Assembly: GCA_031763025.1 (NCBI GenBank)
Contig: JASSKH010000021.1
Span: forward strand, 3,968,001-4,032,000
DNA from: Macrocystis pyrifera
Lineage: Eukaryota; Sar; Phaeophyceae; Laminariales; Laminariaceae
Direction of reading: 5' to 3'
Length of the DNA stretch: 64,000 bases
The notes below the pieces were generated by a model that was given only the letters and a program-made list of their open reading frames with translations, did not search any database and was not told the origin of the DNA. Positions 1 to 8,308 of this stretch are shown one piece after another. The stretch's first letter is position 1, and each line of letters starts with the position of its first letter. Both the position numbers and the translations under genes were made by a program.

Positions 1-497
1 TTACCAACCATAGTTCCGGTCGTCGCTTGTCGTCTCGGGGGTCCCGAAGAAGGGTTTAATCCCTGCCGCATGGTTGATATAAAGTCAGTTTAGGGTGGAG
101 GTATGAAGCCGCTCTGGCGAGGAGAGGTTCAGAAAGGTTTGGTGCCACCCCTACAAATTTAAGCACGCCGTCCTGCGGTAAGGGTAACACCTGAATATTC
201 TGAGCCTACTCGCTTAACGACCTTCTTCTTGTGGGATTTCAGCGAGAGGAAAAATGACGGTCCAAACCATTGATGATTGCGGCAAACGGCCTCGTCGCGC
301 GGTTGGAGGGTGATGCAGAGTTAGTAGTCCGGGTTTCAACGCAAGGCGTCGTACGGCGCATGCGCAACATGATCCTGCCCGTACTGGGTGCTCACGCTTC
401 TCGCGCACGGCCGGTAACACTAAAAGTTGTCGTTATGCTGGTCGGTATCTCGGCGTCCCAAAACGGGGGCGAGTAGCCCTCCGCGCATACCTGCTAC
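1..497. other. Left flank, no recognised gene
   Basis: No protein family or repeat was recognised here. Short open frames exist on both strands (for example plus 270-476 and minus 214-420) but lack recognisable motifs or splice context. The stretch may be intronic sequence downstream of the minus-strand exon candidate that ends at 498. Confidence 0.3.
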
Positions 498-619
498 CTC
501 GTAAAAATGAGCGGACTAGATAGTCAATGAACAGCCCCATCGACTTCGTACTAGGTATGCGACGAAGCAGATTGATATCATCAAAAACATCTGGGTATGT
601 TTTTCCTTTAAGGAGAGCC

Positions 620-851
620 TGTAGCCAAAAGATACCAAGCCGTGGAGGTTTCAGTGTAATCGCATGTGTGAGTGGAGCAGTGGCCGGGGATCCTGTGTGA
701 TGTCCCCTAGCCACCTGGCTCGTGGTCCGATGAGGATCACTCCGTGATAATACAAGCTCTAAGAACAAGACTTACTGAGTGCGAGGCCAGCGAGACTGGT
801 GGAGTCCCTCGCTGGAAGCCCTCTTGCTGATATCATCTGGCAGAGGCCATA
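620..851 (+). repeat. 5' LTR of the Ty3 element
   Basis: This 232-bp direct repeat is identical to 6150-6381. It begins TGTAGCCAAAAG and ends GGCCATA. The boundary was set by where the two copies stop matching once the AGCC target duplication is accounted for. It should carry the element's promoter and polyadenylation signals, but I could not place a TATA box with confidence. Confidence 0.92.
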
Positions 852-1057
852 ATATCTAGATATTCGCGGAACTTCTGTTGGAGGAGTTTTCGGCTGCGGA
901 GTATTGGGTCACAGCTGGGAAGGCAGTTGGCCCGTTGGACGGATCGAAACGGCTTGAAGCGCACAGCAGGGGAGGACGCTCCGGAGCTGGAGGACGCACA
1001 GGTCAGGCGGCAGCTTCTCCGTTATTACAGTAGAGTCCAGGTGGACTGCTGTGGATT
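852..1057 (+). promoter_or_regulatory. Leader and putative primer-binding region
   Basis: This is the untranslated leader between the 5' LTR and the gag ATG. The primer-binding site should start right after the LTR. I see no match to the usual initiator-Met tRNA site. Instead 851-864 is a perfect 14-nt palindrome, AATATCTAGATATT, overlapping the LTR end. A different tRNA primer or self-priming is possible. This is inference. Confidence 0.4.
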
Positions 1058-3052
1058 ATGGCGCACACGGCAAGCACGCCGCTGGTGGTAGGGGAGTCTC
1101 TGACTCCACCGAAATACGGAGAGGTGTGGACCGAGCAGGCCTCTCGTGTTTTTTACGCAGCGTACCTCGATTATGAGGAACGGCTGCAGCTCGCCAACGC
1201 TCAGGGGGTGGTTCAGCACTCCAAAGTGAGCATGGGCCAGCTTATCCCCAATTACATTCATCGGTGTTTTGAGGGATTTTACAAGCATCAGACTACGATG
1301 ACCGCCTCGGAGTTGTTGGACGCTGTTAGGCAGCACGCTGGTTACACAACCACCAGCAACAGATTTGACACCTCGCGGGCGGCAGCGGACTTGCGTCGCG
1401 TTCTCTCAATGAGGCGCGATGAAAAGCAGGGCGGTGAAACATCCGTCAAAGACCGCGCGATGATGGTAAACTCCGCTATGGAAAAGTATTTTGCGGAGAA
1501 TCACGCGGTGCATGCCATGTACCGCGCGCAGGACCGTTCGTGGTTGCCCGGACCGGCGGAATTTGTGAGCATGGCGTTGGTGGATGGCTTATGGCCGTCC
1601 GAGTTCAAAAAGTACGTAAAAGGTCAGCTCACGTACGCTGCAGGGTGGAAGAAGGACCCGGCATTGGTCATGGACCAAATTTTTTCTGCTGCAGAACAGT
1701 GGAAATTCATCGAGGCGTATGGTCGGAAAGATGCTGCAGGGGCAGCTGAACCGCGACGCCAACAGCAGCAGAAACCGAAACAGCAGCAGTCCGCGAAAAA
1801 GTCGTTTGTTCGCGTCTGTTTCGAGTGTGGTGATCCCAACCATTATGTTTCTGATTGCCCAAAAGCTCGCGGTGGCGGCACAGCTCCCAGCAGTGGTGGG
1901 CGCGGGTCGTCAGGGTATCGCGGGGGCCGCAATGGCGGCCGGGGCAGATTCAACCATGGACGCGGGCGCGGTGGCCGTGGTGGCAATCAATTGACAGCGG
2001 GCGGTGGAACTTCTGCTGTTGCTTCTTCAACTTCTGGTGCGCCAGCGGCAGGAGCCGCTGGGTCGGGATCTGGTTCGTCTGTTGCCGGCCGAGCTGTATA
2101 CGTTGGAGGAGCTGGAACATCGGTGGGTGCTGCTGGAGCGAGAACTTCGCCATCCACCGAGCGGGCGGAGTCAGTGTCTGGTGCTGCTGCAGGGGCGGTA
2201 GCGCCGGAACCGTCTGTATATTCGACGTCTTGGTCGGGGTGGACCGCCGATTCTATTTCTTCGGCGCCGGCTGTAGGAGGGCAGCCATGGCGTCAGGTGA
2301 CTCTTGGTACCGACCAGAGTTCAACGGCAGGTGAAGTGCCTGTCGATCGCAGCGCTGAGTGTTTACGCGCTGATCTCTCTTTGCCAGGGTCGGTTGGTTC
2401 GCTGATGGCGCGTGTGATCCTTGATTCGGGGTCGGCGCTCACGTCCATCGGTGTCGGCTTACTTCAGCAGCTGTCTTCGCATTTCGGCGGCGCCGATCTG
2501 CAAATTCCGTTCGAAAATGGCCCGCAGCAGGCGAAAACCGCTACGGGTGTTTCAGTGATGGTCACGCACAAAACGGTGCCGATTGCCGTGAGTGTACGGA
2601 CGCCGTGGGGAGCGGTGAAATTGGAGCCCATCACTTTCGCGGTCATGCCTGGTACAGATAACGTCGTTCTGTTTGGCATGGCTACCATGAAAGCTCTTGG
2701 CATCGACGTCTACCGTGAAGCTCTGGAGAAGCTTCGCCCTCGCGCAGTGCCGGTATCGACCGGTGTGGAGACTCCGAGTTACCTTGCGGCGCGCAGAGTG
2801 ACGGTTTCCGTGCGTGCTTTTCAGACCGAGGCTACGGTGGATGCTCCGGAGGACAAGGCGGTGGAACATTTGGTCGACCGGGGGCCAGACATGTTCATGG
2901 ATCCGGAGGAGGAGCGGACGGCCCGAGAACGGGCGTTGGAGGACAGCGTGCAGCAGGCAGAGCAGAGTGGATTAAGCGTCGGCGGAGCAACCCCGTTTGC
3001 GCGAAATTTTGGCTCGTCGCGTGGGTGCTTTTCGCCGTGCGCTGTGTGGTGA
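1058..3052 (+). CDS. gag: Ty3 Gag-protease polyprotein
   Basis: A 664-codon frame opening at ATG 1058. The N-terminal 230 residues are a helical capsid-like region. A CCHC zinc knuckle, CFECGDPNHYVSDC, lies near residues 254-267. It is followed by an RG/GGRG-rich tract (about 270-310) and a Ser/Ala/Gly-rich linker. The aspartic protease motif VILDSGSALTSIG is near residues 452-464, so protease is encoded in the gag frame. Gag packages the element RNA; protease matures the polyproteins. The frame ends at TGA 3050-3052, inside the overlap with pol, so pol expression needs a +1 shift. Confidence 0.9.
   Translation: MAHTASTPLVVGESLTPPKYGEVWTEQASRVFYAAYLDYEERLQLANAQGVVQHSKVSMGQLIPNYIHRCFEGFYKHQTTMTASELLDAVRQHAGYTTTSNRFDTSRAAADLRRVLSMRRDEKQGGETSVKDRAMMVNSAMEKYFAENHAVHAMYRAQDRSWLPGPAEFVSMALVDGLWPSEFKKYVKGQLTYAAGWKKDPALVMDQIFSAAEQWKFIEAYGRKDAAGAAEPRRQQQQKPKQQQSAKKSFVRVCFECGDPNHYVSDCPKARGGGTAPSSGGRGSSGYRGGRNGGRGRFNHGRGRGGRGGNQLTAGGGTSAVASSTSGAPAAGAAGSGSGSSVAGRAVYVGGAGTSVGAAGARTSPSTERAESVSGAAAGAVAPEPSVYSTSWSGWTADSISSAPAVGGQPWRQVTLGTDQSSTAGEVPVDRSAECLRADLSLPGSVGSLMARVILDSGSALTSIGVGLLQQLSSHFGGADLQIPFENGPQQAKTATGVSVMVTHKTVPIAVSVRTPWGAVKLEPITFAVMPGTDNVVLFGMATMKALGIDVYREALEKLRPRAVPVSTGVETPSYLAARRVTVSVRAFQTEATVDAPEDKAVEHLVDRGPDMFMDPEEERTARERALEDSVQQAEQSGLSVGGATPFARNFGSSRGCFSPCAVW
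2976..3052 (+). other. Gag-pol overlap with candidate +1 frameshift site
   Basis: Gag uses codons starting at positions equal to 2 mod 3; pol uses 0 mod 3. Pol is open from 2976, after a TAA at 2973, and gag stops at 3052, leaving a 77-nt overlap. In the gag frame, TTT at 3029-3031 is followed by T. A Phe-tRNA could therefore slip +1 and re-pair perfectly on TTT, giving pol reading GCT TTT CGC. This is the best slip site I see. Whether it works, or whether the shift is a mutation, cannot be told from sequence. Confidence 0.5.
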
Positions 3053-6000
3053 TCCGCCAGCGCAAGTGGAGCCGATGCGAGTGCAGCTGAAGCAACAGGC
3101 GAAGCCTGTCAAGGCAACGCCACGTCGGTACGAACCGACGAAAAGGGACTGGCTCTCGAAGTGCATTGCTGCTTTGGTGTTTTTTGGCTTTGTCTACCAC
3201 AACATCCAGGCGGTGTGGGCGAGTCCGGCGATGGCGGTGCCCAAGAAGGACTCTTTCCGTTTGGTGAGCGACTACTCGGCGGTGAACGCACAGGTGGAGA
3301 AGTCCCCGGGCGTCATGCCCAACCATGAAGACATGGGAGATCTGCTGGGGGCGCGTTTCTTCGGCAAGCTGGACCTACTTCAAGGGTACTGGCAGATGCC
3401 TTTGGCTCCGGAGGCGCAAGACGTCTTCACCATGGCGACAAGCGACGGTTTGTTCACGCCTACCCGTGTTCCCCAAGGTGTTTTGAATGCGACTTCTTAT
3501 TTCCAAGGTGTCATGACTGAAGTGTTGCGTGGTTTGGATTGCAAAGTTTGGGTCGATGACGTTTTCTTTTTCGCAGACACCGAAGAAGCTCTTCTGCAGC
3601 TGCTTGATGACATTCTTGAACGCCTGGAGAATGTTGGACTGTTTGTCGCCGCCCACAAGTGTACCTTCTTCTCTCGTGAACTGGTCTGGTGTGGTAAGGT
3701 GTATTCCAATGGTGTCGTGTCCCATGACCCCGCTCGAGTGCAAGGTTTAAGTGAAATGCGTCGTCCCGAAAACGCTGGAGAACTAATGCAATTCTTGCAG
3801 GCTGTCAACTGGTTGCGTACATCGTTACCACGTTTAGCGGAAACGGTAGCACCGTTACGTGATTTTTTGGAGGAGCTCCTTGTTGGGGCTACACGTCGGA
3901 CTAAGCGAGTGGCGCGCAATCGTGTCATCAAGGATACCGCGTGGACGGAGGATCGGGTGCGGGCGTGGAATGCCGCACGGGGTTTGGTGGCGCAAGCAGT
4001 GCCGCTTCATCATCATCCTCGTCCCGGGTGCGTTGTTTTGATGTTTCCTGACGCTTCTGATTTCCATTGGGGTAGTTTTCTCACCCAAGTGCCTGAACAC
4101 GAATTTCGCAGTGGATTGGCGTTGGAAAGCATGTCTCACGAGCCTCTCGGATTTCTGAGTGGTTCGTTCACAGGTTCGCAGTTGCGCTGGGCGACTGTCG
4201 ACAAAGAAGGTTTTGCGATCGTTAATACGTTCCGGAGGCTCGAATACCTGCTTTGGGGTGGTGTTCATATCTTTACTGATCATCGAAACTTGCAGTACAT
4301 TTTCAATCCGGAGAAGTGTGTCACGACGGTCACAAAGACCATGGCACAACGCCTAGAGAATTGGAAGGGTGTTTTAGGACAATACCGCTATGCAATCGAA
4401 CACATCCCTGGCGATCGAAACTGTTGGGGGGATCTGTTGTCTCGTTGGGTCAAAGTTCCTACGGTGCCTGTTCGTTCGGTTGCCGTGCACAGCCCATGTA
4501 ATGCTGACGATTCGCTTCCCGCATTGGATGTGATTCGTGCCTCGCAACAAAGGTCTGTCGCTCGTATCGGCGTTGGTGTTCATGAATTTTCGACAACCTT
4601 CGGTCAAGCTACCTTGGCCGATGATGGTTTGTTTCGTGTGCGTGTTGGGGTGCGTGACGTCTTGTGGATTCCGCCGGATGATCTTGCTCTTCAAACTCGT
4701 TTGATGGTGTGCGCGCACATGCGCTCGGCTGGTCACCGTGGTGTGGCGCCGACTTTGTTTCGCCTGAAGGAATATTGTGTTTGGCCTCACATGGATTCTC
4801 AGGTTCGCGAATTCGTTCGCCAGTGTTTGCACTGTGTAGACACGCGTGCAGGTGCACTCATTCCTCGTCCCTACGGAGACACGGTGCATGGTACCGCTCC
4901 GGGAGAAGTGGTGCACTTTGATTTTTTGTATGTTGGCCACAGCGGGCCCGAAGGTAGCGATGGCCTGCCTGATGAGGATGGTTTCCGATATGTTTTGGTC
5001 ATCATGGATGATTTGTCCAACTACGTGGCGTTGGAACCGGCCGAGGCTTGTACAGCCGAGGTCACAGCGAAGCATTTGCTAGCCTGGTGTAAGACTTTGG
5101 GGGTGCCGCGTGTGTGGGTGAGTGATACCGCCACGCATTTCAAGAACAGGGTGCTTGCTTTGTTGAGCGACGCGTTGCACATCGAACATCGTTTTGCTGT
5201 CGCTTACACGCCGTGGTCGAACGGTACGTGTGAACGCATGGTAAAAGAGGTGGTACGTGCTCTGCGTTCCATTCTGTCAGAACAGCGTCGTCAGGTTTCG
5301 GAGTGGGTTGATGTTTTGCCGGCCGCTCAGTGGGCCTTGAACACTTCGTTTCGTGAACGTTACCGAAGCACTCCGTACAGCGTGATGTTTGGGCGTGCTC
5401 CGCGTACCGATTTCTCGGCGCTCGTTTCTGAGTCTGATGGCAGGTGGAATGTTGACGTGATGAATGCTGACTTGTTGCGTGCGAACGTCCGTGAAGTCGT
5501 TGCAGAGCAGGAGAGATTTTGCGCCGATATTCGCGCAGCTGTTGCCGTGTCTCGCGACAACAAACGTAAACAGGCTCAGGGCCAGGTGGTGTTGCCAAAA
5601 TTTGCGGTTGGTGATTTCGTGTTGTATGCTCGTGTTCGTCGGCAGGGTGTCACACCGAAATTGTTGTCCACATGGACTGGTCCGTGGCGTGTGGTAGCAG
5701 CTGATCATGATCATGTGTACTCAGTTCAGAACATCGTTTCTGGGAAGGTGCATCAAGCTCACGTGGCTCGTTTACGATTTTATGCGGATGCGACGTTGAA
5801 CGTCACCGCTGATCTGAAGGATGTTTTCCAACATTCCTTTGCGCAGGGTGAATGCCGCATGAATGCTTTGGTGCATGTGGCCGAAGATGATGCCAACGAG
5901 GTGATTGTCTTGGTCGATTGGGATGGTTTCGAAGCAGAGGAGCGCACGTGGGAGTCTTTGCGGTCGATTTATTCTGCTGCGCCTGAATTCGTCGTGAAGG

Positions 6001-6071
6001 AATTGCGCAAATTACGGATGACCCGTGCGCTCAAGATTAAAATTGCTTCAGAGTTCAGCATTGATTTGTGA
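2976..6071 (+). CDS. pol: Ty3 Pol: reverse transcriptase-RNase H-integrase-chromodomain
   Basis: A frame of about 1,031 codons with no ATG near its start, consistent with frameshift expression. Numbering from 2997: the RT has FGKLDLLQGYWQMPL near residues 120-135 and the catalytic VWVDDV near 184-189. RNase H follows, with FPDASD near 350 and FTDHRNLQYI near 425. The integrase has an HHCC zinc site near 573-615 (HMRSAGHRG, then CLHC) and DDE residues at about 640 (HFDFLYVG), 710 (SDTATHFKN) and 745 (GTCERMVKEV). A C-terminal chromodomain near 960-1010 contains VDWDGFEAEERTWESL. The chromodomain probably guides insertion to particular chromatin. All catalytic motifs look intact. Confidence 0.9.
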   Translation, partial: ASAEQPRLREILARRVGAFRRALCGDPPAQVEPMRVQLKQQAKPVKATPRRYEPTKRDWLSKCIAALVFFGFVYHNIQAVWASPAMAVPKKDSFRLVSDYSAVNAQVEKSPGVMPNHEDMGDLLGARFFGKLDLLQGYWQMPLAPEAQDVFTMATSDGLFTPTRVPQGVLNATSYFQGVMTEVLRGLDCKVWVDDVFFFADTEEALLQLLDDILERLENVGLFVAAHKCTFFSRELVWCGKVYSNGVVSHDPARVQGLSEMRRPENAGELMQFLQAVNWLRTSLPRLAETVAPLRDFLEELLVGATRRTKRVARNRVIKDTAWTEDRVRAWNAARGLVAQAVPLHHHPRPGCVVLMFPDASDFHWGSFLTQVPEHEFRSGLALESMSHEPLGFLSGSFTGSQLRWATVDKEGFAIVNTFRRLEYLLWGGVHIFTDHRNLQYIFNPEKCVTTVTKTMAQRLENWKGVLGQYRYAIEHIPGDRNCWGDLLSRWVKVPTVPVRSVAVHSPCNADDSLPALDVIRASQQRSVARIGVGVHEFSTTFGQATLADDGLFRVRVGVRDVLWIPPDDLALQTRLMVCAHMRSAGHRGVAPTLFRLKEYCVWPHMDSQVREFVRQCLHCVDTRAGALIPRPYGDTVHGTAPGEVVHFDFLYVGHSGPEGSDGLPDEDGFRYVLVIMDDLSNYVALEPAEACTAEVTAKHLLAWCKTLGVPRVWVSDTATHFKNRVLALLSDALHIEHRFAVAYTPWSNGTCERMVKEVVRALRSILSEQRRQVSEWVDVLPAAQWALNTSFRERYRSTPYSVMFGRAPRTDFSALVSESDGRWNVDVMNADLLRANVREVVAEQERFCADIRAAVAVSRDNKRKQAQGQVVLPKFAVGDFVLYARVRRQGVTPKLLSTWTGPWRVVAADHDHVYSVQNIVSGKVHQAHVARLRFYADATLNVTADLKDVFQHSFAQGECRMNALVHVAEDDANEVIVLVDWDGFEAEERTWESLRSIYSAAPEFVVKELRKLRMTRALKIKIASEFSIDL

Positions 6072-6141
6072 TTTGCCGCATGCGATTTCGTCTTGGTTTT
6101 TTGGTTTTGTCAAGCTCGTTCGTGTCGAGTGAACTCGCTTT

Positions 6142-6149
6142 GGGGGTGC
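6142..6149 (+). other. Putative polypurine tract of the Ty3 element
   Basis: A short G run (GGGGG at 6142-6146) sits directly before the 3' LTR, where the plus-strand primer is expected. It is short for a polypurine tract and ends TGC before the LTR TG. Confidence 0.35.
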
Positions 6150-6381
6150 TGTAGCCAAAAGATACCAAGCCGTGGAGGTTTCAGTGTAATCGCATGTGTG
6201 AGTGGAGCAGTGGCCGGGGATCCTGTGTGATGTCCCCTAGCCACCTGGCTCGTGGTCCGATGAGGATCACTCCGTGATAATACAAGCTCTAAGAACAAGA
6301 CTTACTGAGTGCGAGGCCAGCGAGACTGGTGGAGTCCCTCGCTGGAAGCCCTCTTGCTGATATCATCTGGCAGAGGCCATA
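6150..6381 (+). repeat. 3' LTR of the Ty3 element
   Basis: Identical to the 5' LTR over 232 bp. It is followed by the second AGCC target duplication at 6382-6385. Confidence 0.92.
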
Positions 6382-6494
6382 AGCCTCAGAAAAACCATTG
6401 ACCACCAAGTTCTACCTGCCGCTACTGTATTGTGATGCGTCTGCGGCCATCTGGTTTTACCCCGTGTCTAAAGGAGTGTTCTAAGGTGTTGCAC

Positions 6495-6746
6495 GACGCG
6501 TTCTACGATAGAGGTAGCACATTTCCGCTATTTTTTTTCTGAATAACGGGGTTCCTTAACTAAAAAATCGACGCCAAAGAAATATTGGTTCGAAAGATGA
6601 CCTTTTTTGTATACTTGGGCCCATAAGATTATTCATCAGGGATTCAATTTGATTTTCGCTGTAGTCGGTTTCGGGTGGGGTATGGGGCTCCTTAAGGTCA
6701 ACTGAGGAGCCTCAGAAATTTGGAGTGAACCTGTACGTCGTAGAGA
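6495..6746 (+). mobile_element. MITE family B copy (about 250 bp)
   Basis: A member of a family with inverted ends of the form GACGCGTTCTACGATAGAGG ... CTATCGTAGAACGCCTC. Internal landmarks are GACGTTTTTYGTATACTTGG and CTCCTTAAGGTCAAGTGAGG. Other copies lie at 10327-10582, 13285-13539, 36322-36580 and 50311-50564. There is no coding capacity. The right end of this copy is degenerate. Confidence 0.65.
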
Positions 6747-6829
6747 GTCGAGTCGGAATGAAAATAGTCGAATCGACGCCCCCTCCCCGACGACGTCCAT
6801 GCATGTCAGTGAGTACACCCCCCCCCCTT

Positions 6830-8179
6830 AATACGACGCTGTTTTCTCTATGCAAAGAAGTCCACCTCACGGTGCTTTGAGCTTGTGATGCAATCAAATG
6901 CCTGTTTGATCGGTGAAAACACGACGTGCTCCGTCCCCGCATTGTAGGTGATGCGGGGGCCTATGGCCATACTACTACGGCCTTGCATGACAATGAGTAC
7001 CATCCCACCCCCCGTCCCCCTATAGCCTCTACCAGGAATATTTTATGTATAGGTTGGGTTGGCGTCGGTTGGCAACGACGTTGTCAAACATGCCGCTCGT
7101 TTTGTCTGTTTTTGGCGGTCGATCACAGCTGGGAATCGAGTTTGATCAATAGTGCAGGGTGGAGAACCTTTACTCCGTACAAGGGGGTTGATCGTATCAC
7201 GTAGTGTGAGTGGTATGGCACCCACGAGGCAGTTACATAGGGCCCCCATTGCTGTCTCTGGAAGTGGCCAAACCGGAAAATAATTCAACTAATTGCAGCT
7301 GTCATCCACATGCAAGTCCACCTCACGAACGGTTCTTAGTAGGATGCAGCTCACCCTTCACGCGACTCGCCGTACACCTCATGGCGCTTCGCGCTTGGTG
7401 CAAGCAATGTTTGCCTGATCGATGAAAGCCCGACGTGCTCCGTCCCGGCATTGTAGCGATGCGAGGGTCTATGGTTATACGACTACGGCCATGCATGATA
7501 GTGAGTACATCCCCCGCCCCCTCCCCCTCGCCCGTCCTCTTAAAGCCTCCTTGGTGCCCGCTCGTGTCTGAATTATTGCAAGGTATCCCACACTGAATGG
7601 CCTACGAGTCGACCCCCTCCCCTCTTTCCGTCTCCCCAATGCTACCTTGATGCTCGTGTCTGAAACGTTTCAAGGTGCTGCACCCTCAATGCCTACGAGT
7701 CGGCGTATGTGTGTGAATCCAACCCCCCCCCCCCCCCCCCCCCCCTTACGCCGCTTTGGTGTCCATGTGCGCATTATTGCAAGGTATCGCACCTTCATGG
7801 TCTCCAAGCCTGTCCCATCCCCCCCCCTCCCCCGGTCTCCTCAACGCCGTCCCGGCGTTGTAGAAATGCGAGGGTCTATGGTCATACGACTATGACCAAT
7901 CATGACATGAGTAAACCTCCCCCCACTATCTCTCTCTTGGTGCACACCCGCGTCGGAACTGTTGGAAGGTGTCGCACACTTATATCTACTGTACCCCCCG
8001 ACTCCCCCGTCCCGTCTCTCTAATGCTACCCCCTTCCCCCCATGATCATACGACTACGGCCATGCATGATATCGAGTACCCCCCCCCCCGCGCGCTTCCC
8101 TCGCCGCTTCCACCTATCGCTGCTTTGGTGGCTTGGTGGCCACCCGTGCGTCTGAAATCTCGCAAGGTATCGCACACTC
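6830..8179 (+). repeat. Cluster of C-tailed interspersed repeat copies
   Basis: Several full and partial copies of the C-tailed repeat family are stacked here: 6853-7020, 7049-7530 (near full length), 7540-7920 fragments and 8040-8179. Each carries the conserved segment around TGCTCCGTCCCGGCATTGTAG and ATGGTCATACGACTACGGCC, then GAGTAC plus a C-rich tract such as 7720-7745. No gene is seen. Any upstream exon of the WSC gene could be hidden here but was not found. Confidence 0.65.
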
Positions 8180-8231
8180 ATGGCTTACGAGGCGGGGTGC
8201 GTCGCTGCCCCCCGCATCAACATTTTCTCGA

Positions 8232-8308
8232 GCCCCGGGCGAAGTTACGAGGGGCAGCCGCAGGGAACCTTGACGGACGACAACGCTCGCGCAATCAGCG
8301 AGGCGGCG
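8232..8308 (+). CDS. WSC gene exon 1 candidate (left boundary uncertain)
   Basis: An open frame runs through [15 protein letters not shown] to the donor GTAAGA at 8309 in phase 0, matching the phase-0 start of the next exon. An AG at about 8231 gives a possible acceptor. An upstream ATG at 8180 lies in repeat-like sequence, so it is a doubtful start. This exon carries no domain and rests only on frame and donor. Confidence 0.45.

Larger units (their letters stand above)
620..6381 (+). mobile_element. Ty3/Gypsy LTR retrotransposon with chromodomain
   Basis: A complete LTR element of about 5.76 kb. Two 232-bp LTRs (620-851 and 6150-6381) match at every base compared. It is flanked by a 4-bp duplication, AGCC, at 616-619 and 6382-6385. 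The internal region carries gag-protease (1058-3052) and then RT-RNase H-integrase-chromodomain (2976-6071). The RT, RNase H, integrase order defines Ty3/Gypsy (Metaviridae-type), and the C-terminal chromodomain points to a chromovirus-like lineage. Identical LTRs and open frames imply a recent insertion. The LTR ends are TG...TA rather than the usual TG...CA. Confidence 0.93.
498..6411 (-). pseudogene. Minus-strand exon candidate split by the Ty3 insertion
   Basis: If the Ty3 element and one AGCC copy are removed, minus strand 6411-6382 joins 615-498 in one uninterrupted frame of about 49 codons. The frame has a TAG acceptor before 6411 and a G|GTAGCA donor after 498. The joined piece reads like protein: it contains TYPDVFDDINLLRRI and SMGLFIDYLVRSFL. 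I do not recognise the family. The phases would be 0 in and 1 out. The rest of the gene is not identified. It could be a chance open frame, but the composition is unlike the surrounding repeats. Confidence 0.35.
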
